Shown here: positions 48,472 to 56,936 of the stretch, in pieces | How positions within the stretch are numbered: the first letter of the stretch is position 1 | Layout of the letters: each line of letters starts with the position of its first letter | Source of the DNA: Rossellomorea marisflavi | Lineage (GTDB): Bacteria > Bacillota > Bacilli > Bacillales > Bacillaceae_B | Length of the DNA stretch: 64,000 nt | Assembly: GCF_001274775.1 (NCBI RefSeq) | Contig: NZ_LGUE01000005.1 | Span: 367,836-431,835, forward strand | Direction: 5' to 3' | Position numbers and translations under genes: made by a program | Notes under the pieces: model-generated | Databases searched by the model: none | What the model was told of the DNA's origin: nothing | The model's input: only the letters and a program-made list of their open reading frames with translations

Positions 48472-50037
48472 ATGGAAAACACTATTTATTCATTAATCCC
48501 GCCACTCTTGGCCATCTTGATGGTCATACTGACGCGGAGGGTGCTTTTATCCCTCGGTGTGGGGATTGTGGCATCCGCACTTTTAATAGCTAATTTTTCG
48601 ATTGTAGAAACGATCTCCCTCGTATGGGACGGATTCATCGGAAATCTATACTCAGATGGAGAATGGAATAAGGGTAATATCTTCATCATCCTTTTCCTGC
48701 TTCTGCTCGGTATCATCACTGCATTCATCAATATCACGGGCGGAAGCCGTGCCTTTGGTGAATGGGCCATCAAGCGCGTGAAGACCCGCAGGGGAGCACA
48801 GCTTCTTGCAGCCGTACTCGGTATCATCATCTTCATCGACGATTACTTCAATGCACTTGCGGTCGGTCAGGTAGCACGTCCTGTCACGGACCGTCACAAT
48901 ATCTCAAGGGCAAAACTTGCCTATATCATTGATTCGACTTCAGCCCCAATCTGCGTTGTTTCTCCGGTTTCAAGCTGGGGGGCGTATATCATCGGGATCA
49001 TGGGGACGATTCTGGCTGCCCATAATGTGACCGACATCTCGGCATTTTCAGCATTCGTGCAGGTTGTTCCAATGAACTTTTATGTATGGGGCACAATCCT
49101 TTTTGTATTTTTGATTGCCGTAAGGGGCATCGACTTCGGGAAGATGCGTGAGCATGAAGTGAAAGCGATCCAAACAGGAGAGTTGTATGATTCCTCAAAA
49201 GAAATTCCTGGAGAGCTGAAAAATGAACTTCCCGTCAGCCCTAGGGGAACAGTCGGTGACCTTGTCTGGCCCATCGTTGCTCTTGTCGTAGGGACAGTTG
49301 GTGCCATGCTTTGGACGGGATACCGTGCGGTGGGGCGCTTCGACCTTCTTAAAGTATTCGAAAACACCGACGTAACCCTTTCGCTCATTCTTGGCGGGAT
49401 TGTCGGATTCATCGTTTCCCTCTTCTTCTTCCTTAGACAGGTAAGCATGAAAGGGGTAGAGAGGAGTGCACTTGGTAAAGGGATCATCGAGGGAATCAAA
49501 TCCATGTTGCCGGCCGTTTACATCTTATTCTTCGCTTGGACGATCGTGACGCTGATCGGAGAATTGGAGACAGGCAAGTATCTTGCGGGTCTCGTTGAAC
49601 AATCCAGCATACCTGTTGCGGCCCTACCGTTCATCCTGTTCGTTGTGGCTGGATTCATGGCTTTTTCTACGGGAACTTCCTGGGGATCCTTCGGGTTGCT
49701 TCTCCCGATTGCAGGTGAGATTGCGGCAAATACGGATATTACGATCCTGCTTCCATCAATGGCGGCCGTCCTTGCCGGAGCGGTATTCGGAGACCACTGC
49801 TCTCCGATTTCAGACACTACCATCCTTTCCTCCACCGGAGCAGGGAGCAATCACATCGACCACGTCCTCACCCAGCTGCCATATGCCCTCATTGCAGCGG
49901 GTGCAGCGTCAATCGGCTATCTTGTCCTTGGATTCACTGAGAACACGTGGCTCGGGCTGTTGACGGTCATCGTGCTCGTTGTGGGAGTATCGTTCCTGAT
50001 CGGCAAGAAATCAGAAACAGTGGCAGAACAGCATTAG
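48472..50037 (+). CDS. NhaC-family Na+/H+ antiporter-type transporter, predicted lysine transporter
   Basis: 521 residues, about 11-12 membrane helices, NhaC family (HIDHVLTQLPYALIAAGAAS, ISDTTILSSTGAGSNH, GDHCSPISDTT). Control by a lysine riboswitch points to lysine uptake rather than plain Na+/H+ exchange; NhaC-family proteins under L-boxes have been predicted as lysine transporters (LysW) in other bacteria. GGAGGAAAT precedes the ATG. Direction of transport is inferred from repression by lysine. Confidence 0.88.
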   Translation: MENTIYSLIPPLLAILMVILTRRVLLSLGVGIVASALLIANFSIVETISLVWDGFIGNLYSDGEWNKGNIFIILFLLLLGIITAFINITGGSRAFGEWAIKRVKTRRGAQLLAAVLGIIIFIDDYFNALAVGQVARPVTDRHNISRAKLAYIIDSTSAPICVVSPVSSWGAYIIGIMGTILAAHNVTDISAFSAFVQVVPMNFYVWGTILFVFLIAVRGIDFGKMREHEVKAIQTGELYDSSKEIPGELKNELPVSPRGTVGDLVWPIVALVVGTVGAMLWTGYRAVGRFDLLKVFENTDVTLSLILGGIVGFIVSLFFFLRQVSMKGVERSALGKGIIEGIKSMLPAVYILFFAWTIVTLIGELETGKYLAGLVEQSSIPVAALPFILFVVAGFMAFSTGTSWGSFGLLLPIAGEIAANTDITILLPSMAAVLAGAVFGDHCSPISDTTILSSTGAGSNHIDHVLTQLPYALIAAGAASIGYLVLGFTENTWLGLLTVIVLVVGVSFLIGKKSETVAEQH

Positions 50038-50040
50038 CAA

Positions 50041-50071
50041 GAAGCCGGGAATGTATCCCGGCTTCTTTTTT
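50041..50071 (+). terminator. Intrinsic terminator after the NhaC-family gene
   Basis: GAAGCCGGGA/TCCCGGCTTC stem around ATGTA plus six T. Confidence 0.95.
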
Positions 50072-50189
50072 ATTTCGGGAATGACGTGGAATCAACAGTT
50101 CTCCGCAAGCGCATTTTTATATGGGGAAAGAGGCGTGGTGAATAAGTAATGCATTCTCCTCTAATGTGTCTGAATTATGAAAAATCTCT

Positions 50190-50218
50190 TTGACAATTGT
50201 CCTAGAACTAGCTATACT
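50190..50218 (+). promoter_or_regulatory. Near-consensus sigma-A promoter of the NSS transporter
   Basis: TTGACA (50190-50195), 17 bases, TATACT (50213-50218). A perfect 10-bp palindrome GACAATTGTC (50192-50201) overlaps the -35, a possible operator. The leader to the ATG is about 70 bases and has no obvious riboswitch. Confidence 0.8.
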
Positions 50219-50292
50219 GTCTTTAGATTTAATGTTCAGAAAATATAAAAATTTCAATCTTATAAGGTTGGAATGACACAGGGGGAAATAAG

Positions 50293-51822
50293 ATGGAAAA
50301 TCGCAGTCAGTTCGGCACCCGTGCAGGCTTTATCATGGCGGCTGTCGGATCCGCCATTGGACTAGGGAATATCTGGAGATTCCCGGCGGTCGCCTATGAA
50401 AACGGAGGAGGAGCATTCTTCATCCCGTATCTCTTCGCCCTTTTAACGGCGGGAATTCCGCTTTTGATCCTGGAGTTCACGATCGGGCATAAATATCGTG
50501 GATCCGCTCCGCTTTCTTACTTCAGGTTGAACCGCAAGCTTGAATGGCTTGGCTGGTGGCAGGTGGCCATTGCGTTTGTCATCTCGACCTATTACTCGGT
50601 CATCATCGCCTGGGCCATGTCGTACAGCGTGTTCTCCTTCAATCTTGGATGGGGAGATGATACAGAAGGTTTCTTGTTCGGGGAATACCTGAAACTGGAT
50701 GTGAGTGCAGGGCAGACGGGAAGCATCGTCCCTGGCGTATTTATTCCACTGGTGATTGTATGGGTGGTTGCCCTCGGTATCCTCTTCCGTGGAGTCAAAA
50801 AGGGAATTGAAGTGGCGAACAAGATCTTCATTCCGGCACTTGTCATTTTATTCTTAATCATTGTGATCAGAGCCGTCACTCTTCCCGGGGCTGTTGAAGG
50901 ACTGAACGCCTTCTTCAAACCAGATTTCACGAAAATTGCCGATCCGAGCGTGTGGGTGGCAGCATATGGACAGATTTTCTTCAGTCTATCCATCGCCTTT
51001 GCCATCATGATCACATACTCGAGTTATCTTCCGAAAAAATCGGATATCACCAACAACGCGTTCATTACCGGTTTCGGAAACTCCAGCTTTGAATTGCTGG
51101 CAGGGATCGGAGTATTTGCAGCATTGGGCTTCATGGCCCAGTCTCAAGGGGTTACGGTTCAGGAAGTCGTTAGCGGTGGAGTCGGTCTTGCATTCGTCGT
51201 ATTCCCGCAGATCATCAATTCATTCCCAGCGTTGAATGGCTTGTTTGGATTCCTGTTCTTCGCCTCACTTGTCCTGGCCGGATTGACGTCCCTGATCTCG
51301 ATTACCGAGACCTATGTGGCAGCAGTCTCAGAGAAATTTGGACTTTCCAGGAAGAAAGCCGTTCTATTCGGTGGCGGACTTTCGGCTTTGGTATCGATCC
51401 TATTCGCAACGCAGGGAGGATTACTCTTCCTCGACGTAGCTGACTACTTTATCAATCAATTCGGAGTGGCCTTCGTCGGCTTGATCGAAGTCATTGCGGT
51501 CGTTTGGTTCTTGCGCAAGCTCAATCCCCTTCAAGCGCATGCTAATGAAATCTCTGATATCCGTCTTGGAGCCTGGTGGAAAGTCTGTCTTGGAATCATC
51601 ACACCGGTTGTTCTCGGAGTCATGATGTTTGGATTGTTCAAAGTGAATCTTTTGAGGCAATTTGACACTGAGAATGGAAATTATGAGGGATATCCTGATA
51701 TGTTCATCAACCTGAGCGGGTGGGCGGTTGCAGCCTTTGCCCTTGTACTTGGCTTCCTCTTTACCGTCAAGCGTTGGAGCTCCAAAACAGAAGCTGACAC
51801 CACATACAAGGAGGTAAGCTAA
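50293..51822 (+). CDS. Sodium-dependent NSS-family amino-acid transporter
   Basis: 509 residues, 12 membrane helices, neurotransmitter:sodium symporter family like LeuT/TnaT/MetP. The TM1 sodium/substrate motif GSAIGLGNIWRFP (19-31) is intact, as are unwound-TM6 residues (QIFFSLSIAFAIMITYSSYLP). Likely co-transports Na+ with methionine, alanine or another neutral amino acid; the MetS-like small gene that follows favours methionine/alanine. Confidence 0.92.
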   Translation: MENRSQFGTRAGFIMAAVGSAIGLGNIWRFPAVAYENGGGAFFIPYLFALLTAGIPLLILEFTIGHKYRGSAPLSYFRLNRKLEWLGWWQVAIAFVISTYYSVIIAWAMSYSVFSFNLGWGDDTEGFLFGEYLKLDVSAGQTGSIVPGVFIPLVIVWVVALGILFRGVKKGIEVANKIFIPALVILFLIIVIRAVTLPGAVEGLNAFFKPDFTKIADPSVWVAAYGQIFFSLSIAFAIMITYSSYLPKKSDITNNAFITGFGNSSFELLAGIGVFAALGFMAQSQGVTVQEVVSGGVGLAFVVFPQIINSFPALNGLFGFLFFASLVLAGLTSLISITETYVAAVSEKFGLSRKKAVLFGGGLSALVSILFATQGGLLFLDVADYFINQFGVAFVGLIEVIAVVWFLRKLNPLQAHANEISDIRLGAWWKVCLGIITPVVLGVMMFGLFKVNLLRQFDTENGNYEGYPDMFINLSGWAVAAFALVLGFLFTVKRWSSKTEADTTYKEVS

Positions 51823-51935
51823 TGGGTACAGGAGCCATCATCAGCATGATCGTTGGTATCGTAATCATTTGGGGCGGTTTAGCGGCCAGCATAGCCAATG
51901 CCGTCATCCGTTCAAAAAAGCAAAAGCAGGCATAA
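51822..51935 (+). CDS. MetS-like small membrane subunit of the NSS transporter
   Basis: A 37-residue protein of one membrane helix (residues 5-28: IISMIVGIVIIWGGLAASIA) and a basic tail. AAGGAGG lies 6-7 bases before the ATG, which overlaps the NSS stop by one base, so the two are coupled. The size and sequence match the small MetS subunits that accompany MetP-type NSS methionine/alanine importers. Too short for standard gene calls. Confidence 0.85.
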   Translation: MGTGAIISMIVGIVIIWGGLAASIANAVIRSKKQKQA

Positions 51936-51940
51936 GGAAA

Positions 51941-51979
51941 AAGCAGACGATGGGATGATCTCCCTTGTCTGCTTTTTTT
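51941..51979. terminator. Bidirectional terminator between metS-like gene and lytH
   Basis: AAGCAGAC/GTCTGCTT stem with an inner GGGA/TCCC pair; T runs on both strands. Confidence 0.85.
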
Positions 51980-52979
51980 ATTCGCCCTTTGTCCGATCCT
52001 GTCGCTCCCACATTTTCAGGTGGGGATATGGATCGAAGGACCACTCTGTGATTCCATTGTCTTTGTACATCCCGTAATGAAGGTGAGGTGGGAACTTTCC
52101 TGCCGTCCCTGGGGGACCGTAACCGGAACTCCCGACGCCTCCGATCACCGTGCCCGGTTCAACAACCTGCCCGACCTTCAGATCTTTGGAAAATCCGTTC
52201 AGATGTGCATAATAGTGATACGTATTATTGATATCACGTATTCCGATGCGCCATCCTCCGTATCGGTTCCATCCTTTCATTTCGACGATGCCATATGAAG
52301 TCGATCGGACCGGTACCCCGTAATCGGCAAACAGGTCTGTTCCTTCATGCATCCGCTTACCGCCCCAACCCCTGGCATCACCCCATGTATTCCGGTAGCT
52401 GTAGTTATACCTCTGAGGTAGCGGGAATGCTTTCGCGTTGAGGTGGATCGTGTCGAACTTCTTGTACACCAGCGCCTTCCCCATGATGATGCTGACGGTC
52501 TTATCCCGCTTATAATACTCCCAAAGGGCAAGCTTCACGTTATCGTGGTCGATCCCATAGCGGAGAATGAAGTGGGAAAGGGATGCAAGGCGATCTTCAT
52601 CGCTCAGCAGGCTGGCCTTACCGTCAAGATCACCATCACGACCGAATCCGTCAAATAGAGAGATGGTCAATGGATTGGCATCTTCCCGGTTGGGATTGAG
52701 GGCGCCGGTCCATGTTTCAGGGCTGATGTGAATGGAAATCGGAGAGGTTGGTTTTTCCCGGTCCTGCCTGGAGAAGCGCAAACTTCTCTCGTATTGATCG
52801 ATGGCCGCCATATAATACCAGGGAATCTGGGTGAGGGCTTCATTTTTTTTGAAAAGCTCCATCCTTTTATTATGGATCTGTTCTTCTGACATTTCCTTAG
52901 CGACGGTCAGTTGAACCGGATGGATGACAATGAAGAAGAACATGATAGCAACTAAAATCACCTTATTCAACAAGGGCAA
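51978..52979 (-). CDS. lytH: L-Ala-D-Glu peptidase LytH (M23 family)
   Basis: 333 residues with an N-terminal membrane anchor/signal (about 7-25), a spacer domain and a C-terminal M23 metallopeptidase: HEGTDLFADYG, YHYYAHLNGF and HLHYGMYK supply the Zn ligands and catalytic His. In B. subtilis LytH trims the spore cortex peptide side chains late in sporulation (mother-cell sigma-K). Position next to lipA matches yunA (lytH). Length is normal. Confidence 0.93.
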   Translation of the reverse strand: MPLLNKVILVAIMFFFIVIHPVQLTVAKEMSEEQIHNKRMELFKKNEALTQIPWYYMAAIDQYERSLRFSRQDREKPTSPISIHISPETWTGALNPNREDANPLTISLFDGFGRDGDLDGKASLLSDEDRLASLSHFILRYGIDHDNVKLALWEYYKRDKTVSIIMGKALVYKKFDTIHLNAKAFPLPQRYNYSYRNTWGDARGWGGKRMHEGTDLFADYGVPVRSTSYGIVEMKGWNRYGGWRIGIRDINNTYHYYAHLNGFSKDLKVGQVVEPGTVIGGVGSSGYGPPGTAGKFPPHLHYGMYKDNGITEWSFDPYPHLKMWERQDRTKGE

Positions 52980-53200
52980 CCCTCCTAGGATTTCTATCTG
53001 TTTATAGTTTGTTTCCAGAACGCATTTTCATTAACATCAATAAATGGTAATCATGGTCAGCATGCTTGTTTTCGCATTTTTAGTATGATAAAGTGACAAA
53101 AGAGACTTATTGATGATGGCTTTTTTACATAAGATGAACGAGCTGTATTTGCGTTTCACTCTTTGCCTAAGTCAACTATTTAGGATGGGAGATGTGGAGG

Positions 53201-54118
53201 ATGAGCAAGAAAGAAGAACATATCAGAAAACCGGATTGGCTTAAGATTAAGCTGAATACGAATGATAATTATATGGGTCTTAAGAAAATGATGAGGGAAA
53301 AGAATCTTCACACAGTATGTGAGGAAGCCCGCTGCCCGAATATCCATGAATGCTGGGGAACACGCCGTACGGCTACATTCATGATCCTAGGTGACGTATG
53401 TACGCGTGCATGCCGTTTCTGTGCGGTCAAAACAGGCCTTCCGAATGAACTTGATCTGGCAGAACCGGAACGCGTTGCGGATTCAGTTCAGCTCATGAAC
53501 CTTAAGCACGTGGTTGTCACAGCTGTTGCGCGTGATGATCTGAAAGACGGAGGTTCCCAAGTATTTGCTGAAACGGTCCGTGCCATCCGCCGGAAGAGTC
53601 CGTTCACATCTATCGAAGTACTTCCTTCCGATATGGGTGGAGTTTTCGAAAACATCAAAACATTGATGGATGCGAAACCGGATATCATGAACTATAACGT
53701 TGAAACGGTGCGCCGTCTGACTCCGAGAGTTCGTGCCCGTGCAACCTACGACCGTACCCTTGAGTTCCTTCGCCGTGCAAAAGAACTCAACCCTGACATC
53801 CCGACGAAATCAAGCATCATGGTGGGGCTTGGTGAAACGAAGGAAGAAATCCTTGAAACAATGGATGATCTTCGTGCAAACCATGTGGATATTGTTACGC
53901 TTGGTCAATATCTACAGCCTTCCAAGAAGCACTTGAAAGTTCAAAAATACTACCACCCTGATGAGTTCGCAGAACTTCGTGAAGCCGCCATGGAAAAAGG
54001 CTTCAGCCACTGTGAAGCAGGTCCACTCGTGCGTTCTTCATACCACGCGGACGAACAAGTCAATGCTGCAGCCAAAGCAAGACAGGCAGCAGGTGAACAG
54101 GAAACTCAAAACGCATAA
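53201..54118 (+). CDS. lipA: Lipoyl synthase LipA
   Basis: 305 residues, radical-SAM enzyme inserting two sulfurs into octanoyl groups on lipoyl domains. Auxiliary cluster Cys40, Cys45, Cys51 (C-x4-C-x5-C) and SAM-cluster Cys67, Cys71, Cys74 (CTRACRFC) are intact, and the C-terminal RSSYHA serine motif is present. ATG 53201 is nine bases behind GGGAG; an in-frame ATG at 53192 is two bases from it. Functionally tied to gcvH. Confidence 0.97.
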   Translation: MSKKEEHIRKPDWLKIKLNTNDNYMGLKKMMREKNLHTVCEEARCPNIHECWGTRRTATFMILGDVCTRACRFCAVKTGLPNELDLAEPERVADSVQLMNLKHVVVTAVARDDLKDGGSQVFAETVRAIRRKSPFTSIEVLPSDMGGVFENIKTLMDAKPDIMNYNVETVRRLTPRVRARATYDRTLEFLRRAKELNPDIPTKSSIMVGLGETKEEILETMDDLRANHVDIVTLGQYLQPSKKHLKVQKYYHPDEFAELREAAMEKGFSHCEAGPLVRSSYHADEQVNAAAKARQAAGEQETQNA

Positions 54119-54124
54119 TGTCAA

Positions 54125-54155
54125 AAAGCATCCCGGGTTCCGGGATGCTTTCTTA
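54125..54155 (+). terminator. Intrinsic terminator after lipA
   Basis: AAGCATCCCGG/CCGGGATGCTT perfect stem, three-base loop, then TCTTATT. Confidence 0.85.
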
Positions 54156-54165
54156 TTGTTTGCGT

Positions 54166-54570
54166 GTCGCCTCAGGGCAACCCGCCTCCGCTTTTCGTGA
54201 TGTCTAGCTCCGGCGTGTTGAGGCTCGAGGTCATAAGTCAAAGCACCCAAAAAGGCAAGCCTTTCTGGGTGCTTCGCCTTATGCTTGTCGTCTCAGGGCG
54301 ACCCGCCTCCGCTTTTCGTGATGTCTAGCTCCGGCGTGTTGAGGCTCGAGGTCATAAGTCAAAGCACCCAAAAAGGCAAAGAACGCCTTTCTGGGTGCTT
54401 CGCCTTATGCTTGTCGCCTCAGGGCGACCCGCCTCCGCTTTTCGTGATGTCTAGCTCCGGCGTGTTGAGGCTCGAGGTCATAAGTCAAGACACCCAATAA
54501 GGCAAAGGACGCCTTTCCGGGTGTCTCGTCTTATGCGTGTCGCCTCAGGGCAACCCGCCTCCGCTTTTCG
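54166..54570. repeat. Tandem array of about 121-126-bp hairpin-forming repeats
   Basis: Three complete units and a final half unit. Each unit has the box GTCTAGCTCCGGCGTG (at 54202, 54323, 54449), TTGAGGCTCGAGGTCATAAG, a central inverted repeat around AAGCACCC/GGGTGCTT, CTTATG and CCTCAGGG..ACCCGCC. A unit can fold into one long hairpin (TGAGGC with GCCTCA, CATAAG with CTTATG, AAGCACCC with GGGTGCTT, AAGGC with GCCTT). Unit 3 changes both stem sides together (AGACACCC/GGGTGTCT). The array ends exactly where the yutC stop codon begins. Confidence 0.9.
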
Positions 54571-55272
54571 TTAATCCATGATATTGTCTTTTCTGATTTT
54601 ATCCGGGTTGATCTGGTGGACGTCGTCGTCTTGCATTTCGTAGTCAGATGACATTTCACCGTTGGCGTTTTCACCATTGTTTATTTCCCTGCCTTGGGGG
54701 GAATCCTGTAGCATGAGGCTGATGGTGTTGTCGATGCTGTCGCTTACATGCTGGCTATCGGTATCCATCTTGGCCAGGTTTTCCACGTCCCTCATGAGGG
54801 CTTTATCATCGGTTACATACACATGGTACCATCTCGGTATGACCGACATGGCGGTTTTTTTGACCTGGTCGGCGACATTGAACCGTCCGTCTTTATCGGT
54901 TTTATCCGTTACATATGAAACGAGGACCTCTTCGTCGGTGACGAGGGTCGCACAGTCTTTCACGTGAGGGATGGCGACGCTCATTTTACTGATGGTGTCC
55001 GCCACTTGTTCCCGGTTGATGCTGTACATATCCTTCATGGGCATGACGTTGCCGCCGGGTGTCTTTTGGTGTCGCACGTATCCAAAGTCTTCTCCGCGTT
55101 GTGAGCCCTTTTTGGTCCAGCTGTCTTTGTTGTAGAGATCTTCTCTGTCGTTAACATTGATCGTATTTCCGTTGTCATGGAACATTTCTTCATTCGATTT
55201 GTTGATGCCATTACAGCCGGCACTGGTCACAGTCAGGCCGAGTATGGCGAAGCTTACGAATGTTTTCTTCAA
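54571..55272 (-). CDS. yutC: YhcN/YlaJ-family sporulation lipoprotein (YutC-like)
   Basis: 233 residues with a lipoprotein signal ending TSAGC (Cys20), a charged linker and a C-terminal YhcN/YlaJ domain (VADTISKMSVAIPHVKDCATL, WYHVYVTDDKALMRDVENLA). Proteins of this family sit in the spore inner membrane and affect germination or outgrowth. B. subtilis yutC next to lipA is the equivalent. The extreme C-terminus is very acidic (residues about 205-225). Confidence 0.86.
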   Translation of the reverse strand: MKKTFVSFAILGLTVTSAGCNGINKSNEEMFHDNGNTINVNDREDLYNKDSWTKKGSQRGEDFGYVRHQKTPGGNVMPMKDMYSINREQVADTISKMSVAIPHVKDCATLVTDEEVLVSYVTDKTDKDGRFNVADQVKKTAMSVIPRWYHVYVTDDKALMRDVENLAKMDTDSQHVSDSIDNTISLMLQDSPQGREINNGENANGEMSSDYEMQDDDVHQINPDKIRKDNIMD

Positions 55273-55388
55273 TCAAAACACCCCCTATTTCTAGGGTGAC
55301 CAACCTGAAATGCAATTTATCATAGTAATTAATGGACAATCCGTTATAATTTAAAGTAGAGAGATAAATGGAAAGTAGGTGGGAGCAT

Positions 55389-55664
55389 ATGATCTGTATA
55401 CAGAATGCGTGCTATGAAATCATAGATGAGTACCGGGATGGGTTCAATGAGGAAGCTTTCAAGGAACGTTACAGTGATATCTTGAGTAAATATGATTACA
55501 TCTTGGGGGACTGGGGTTATGGTCAGCTTCGGTTGAAGGGATTCTTCGATGATCAGAACCAAAAGTCATCTTTCGACACAAAGGTAAGCACCCATAAGGA
55601 TTACCTGTATGAGTACTGTAACTTCGGTTGTGCATACTTTCTTGTGAAAAAAGTAAAGAAATGA
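55389..55664 (+). CDS. yutD: YutD-family protein (DUF1027)
   Basis: 91 residues from ATG 55389. Acidic and aromatic-rich (YDYILGDWGYGQLRLKGFF, YLYEYCNFGCAYFLVKK), with Cys residues near both ends and no signal peptide. The longer frame beginning at 55368 overlaps a ribosome-site-like AGGTGGGAG that precedes 55389. Same place as B. subtilis yutD; function unknown. Confidence 0.85.
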   Translation: MICIQNACYEIIDEYRDGFNEEAFKERYSDILSKYDYILGDWGYGQLRLKGFFDDQNQKSSFDTKVSTHKDYLYEYCNFGCAYFLVKKVKK

Positions 55665-55696
55665 ACAAAGGAACAACGTCTATGTTGTTCCTTTGT

Positions 55697-55987
55697 TCAT
55701 TCATTTTCAGTATAAGGCGGTTCTTCATTCCGGTCCGGATCCGCATGGGGAGGATGGGCACCCGGCATTTGACGTGGGATATCCTGGTGGAGCGATTTGT
55801 TTTCGTAGTTGAAGGCGCTATAATAGCGCTGTCCCTCTTTCCATGGGGTGCTTTTGTTCTCAACGGGGGTCTTCTTCCCAATGGGCGATCCATAGGGACC
55901 TTCTGGAAGGGTCTCGGGGACGAGAAAGTTTCTACCCGTTTCTACATTTGAGAAGTCTGTATACGACTGATTCTCTTTATCCGGCAT
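55697..55987 (-). CDS. Conserved hypothetical protein (possibly DUF3905)
   Basis: 96 residues, Pro/Glu/Asn-rich and probably disordered, with ETLPEGPYGSPIGKKTPVEN and HQDIPRQMPGAHPPH as the memorable blocks. I recall similar blocks in small Bacillus proteins labelled DUF3905, often linked to sporulation, but this is uncertain. AGTGAGGGA-type site upstream. Convergent with yutD, 32 bases from its stop. Confidence 0.6.
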   Translation of the reverse strand: MPDKENQSYTDFSNVETGRNFLVPETLPEGPYGSPIGKKTPVENKSTPWKEGQRYYSAFNYENKSLHQDIPRQMPGAHPPHADPDRNEEPPYTENE

Positions 55988-56047
55988 GGTATTCCCTCAC
56001 TTTCGTTTGGGAATAGTATGTGAAGGGCGGGCAAGCTTCATTCATGA

Positions 56048-56332
56048 TTACATGATGACTTCAGAGAGGAAATCCCTTAATTCGCCGGCTTCTTCTTCCG
56101 TAAGCTTGAATGTGCTTTCCAAATAGCCGGGCTCGTCCAGATCGTCACGCCCGATGATGGCGAAGCGGTTTCCCTGCAAATCAAAGACCAAAGATTTCCC
56201 GTAGTATCGTTCCGTCTGGGTGATGGCCAGGTCGTAGCGCTGCTCTTCTCCCATGAAGCTGACGAATCGGGTGCGGGTCTGTTCCTGGTCGTCATAAAGA
56301 TAAAAACGTTCTTCCACTTGTATTCCCTCCAT
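56048..56332 (-). CDS. DUF3055-like small protein
   Basis: 94 residues: ERFYLYDDQEQTRTRFVSFM, YDLAITQTERYYGKSLVFDL, FAIIGRDDLDEPGYLE, ending in an acidic helix. Soluble, probably a compact alpha/beta fold. I recognise the pattern as the DUF3055 group of Firmicutes, function unknown. GGAGGGAAT upstream. Neighbouring yutD-yutE suggests nothing specific. Confidence 0.65.
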   Translation of the reverse strand: MEGIQVEERFYLYDDQEQTRTRFVSFMGEEQRYDLAITQTERYYGKSLVFDLQGNRFAIIGRDDLDEPGYLESTFKLTEEEAGELRDFLSEVIM

Positions 56333-56448
56333 TTGTATATCGCTTCATTCATCATAACAAAATCAGGTTGATGTGCAACATCCGATCTTAGTCGGTTCCC
56401 GGAATCTGTGATAAAATGGGGACAGTACTGCGAGATGAGGTGGACATA

Positions 56449-56886
56449 ATGTATTTTGTGGACAGGGAAAAAATCGAAGAAAGACTCGTATTCATGAAAG
56501 ATCAACTGGTCCTTTACACGGAAGGCAGGGAATGGGACACGCCATACGGAAGGCTAGCCCTTGAACGTATTGCGCATACCTTGATCGAGTCGATCCTGGA
56601 TGTAGGAAACAGCATGATCGATGGTTTCATCATGAGGGATCCAGGGAGTTATGATGATATCATTGATATCCTCCTCGATGAAAAAGTAATCGACGAAGCG
56701 ATGAGTGGGGACTTCAAGAGGTTCATTGCCAAACGGAAGGACCTTGTCCAGGACTATCCGTCTGTCGATAGTGAAGAAATCCGGACATTGCTTGAAGACA
56801 TCAAAGCAAATCTGGAGCGCTTCCCTGATGAAATCAGGAGCTATCTTGAAAACGAGCTTGGCCCGGTATCGGCATTTAAAAATTGA
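56449..56886 (+). CDS. yutE: YutE, HepT-like DUF86 protein
   Basis: 145 residues, all-helical DUF86/HepT-like fold. HepT RNases carry R-x4-6-H-x-Y; here the equivalent stretch is RKDLVQDY, Gln in place of the expected His, so nuclease activity is doubtful. The usual partner MNT nucleotidyltransferase is absent. GATGAGGTGG lies about 8 bases before ATG 56449. A terminator follows directly. Confidence 0.82.
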   Translation: MYFVDREKIEERLVFMKDQLVLYTEGREWDTPYGRLALERIAHTLIESILDVGNSMIDGFIMRDPGSYDDIIDILLDEKVIDEAMSGDFKRFIAKRKDLVQDYPSVDSEEIRTLLEDIKANLERFPDEIRSYLENELGPVSAFKN

Positions 56887-56891
56887 TAACG

Positions 56892-56920
56892 AAACGCTTT
56901 CCTTGCAGAAAGCGTTTTCT
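56892..56920 (+). terminator. Intrinsic terminator between yutE and yutF
   Basis: AAACGCTTT/AAAGCGTTT around CCTTGCAG followed by TCTT. It falls inside the longer open frame upstream of yutF, which argues against that longer start. Confidence 0.75.
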
Positions 56921-56936
56921 TGATGAGGTGGAGAAC

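Noticed and set aside
54166-54570. CRISPR array
   Set aside because: Repeats are tandem and over 100 bp with internal hairpins, without short repeats separated by unique spacers, and there are no cas genes.
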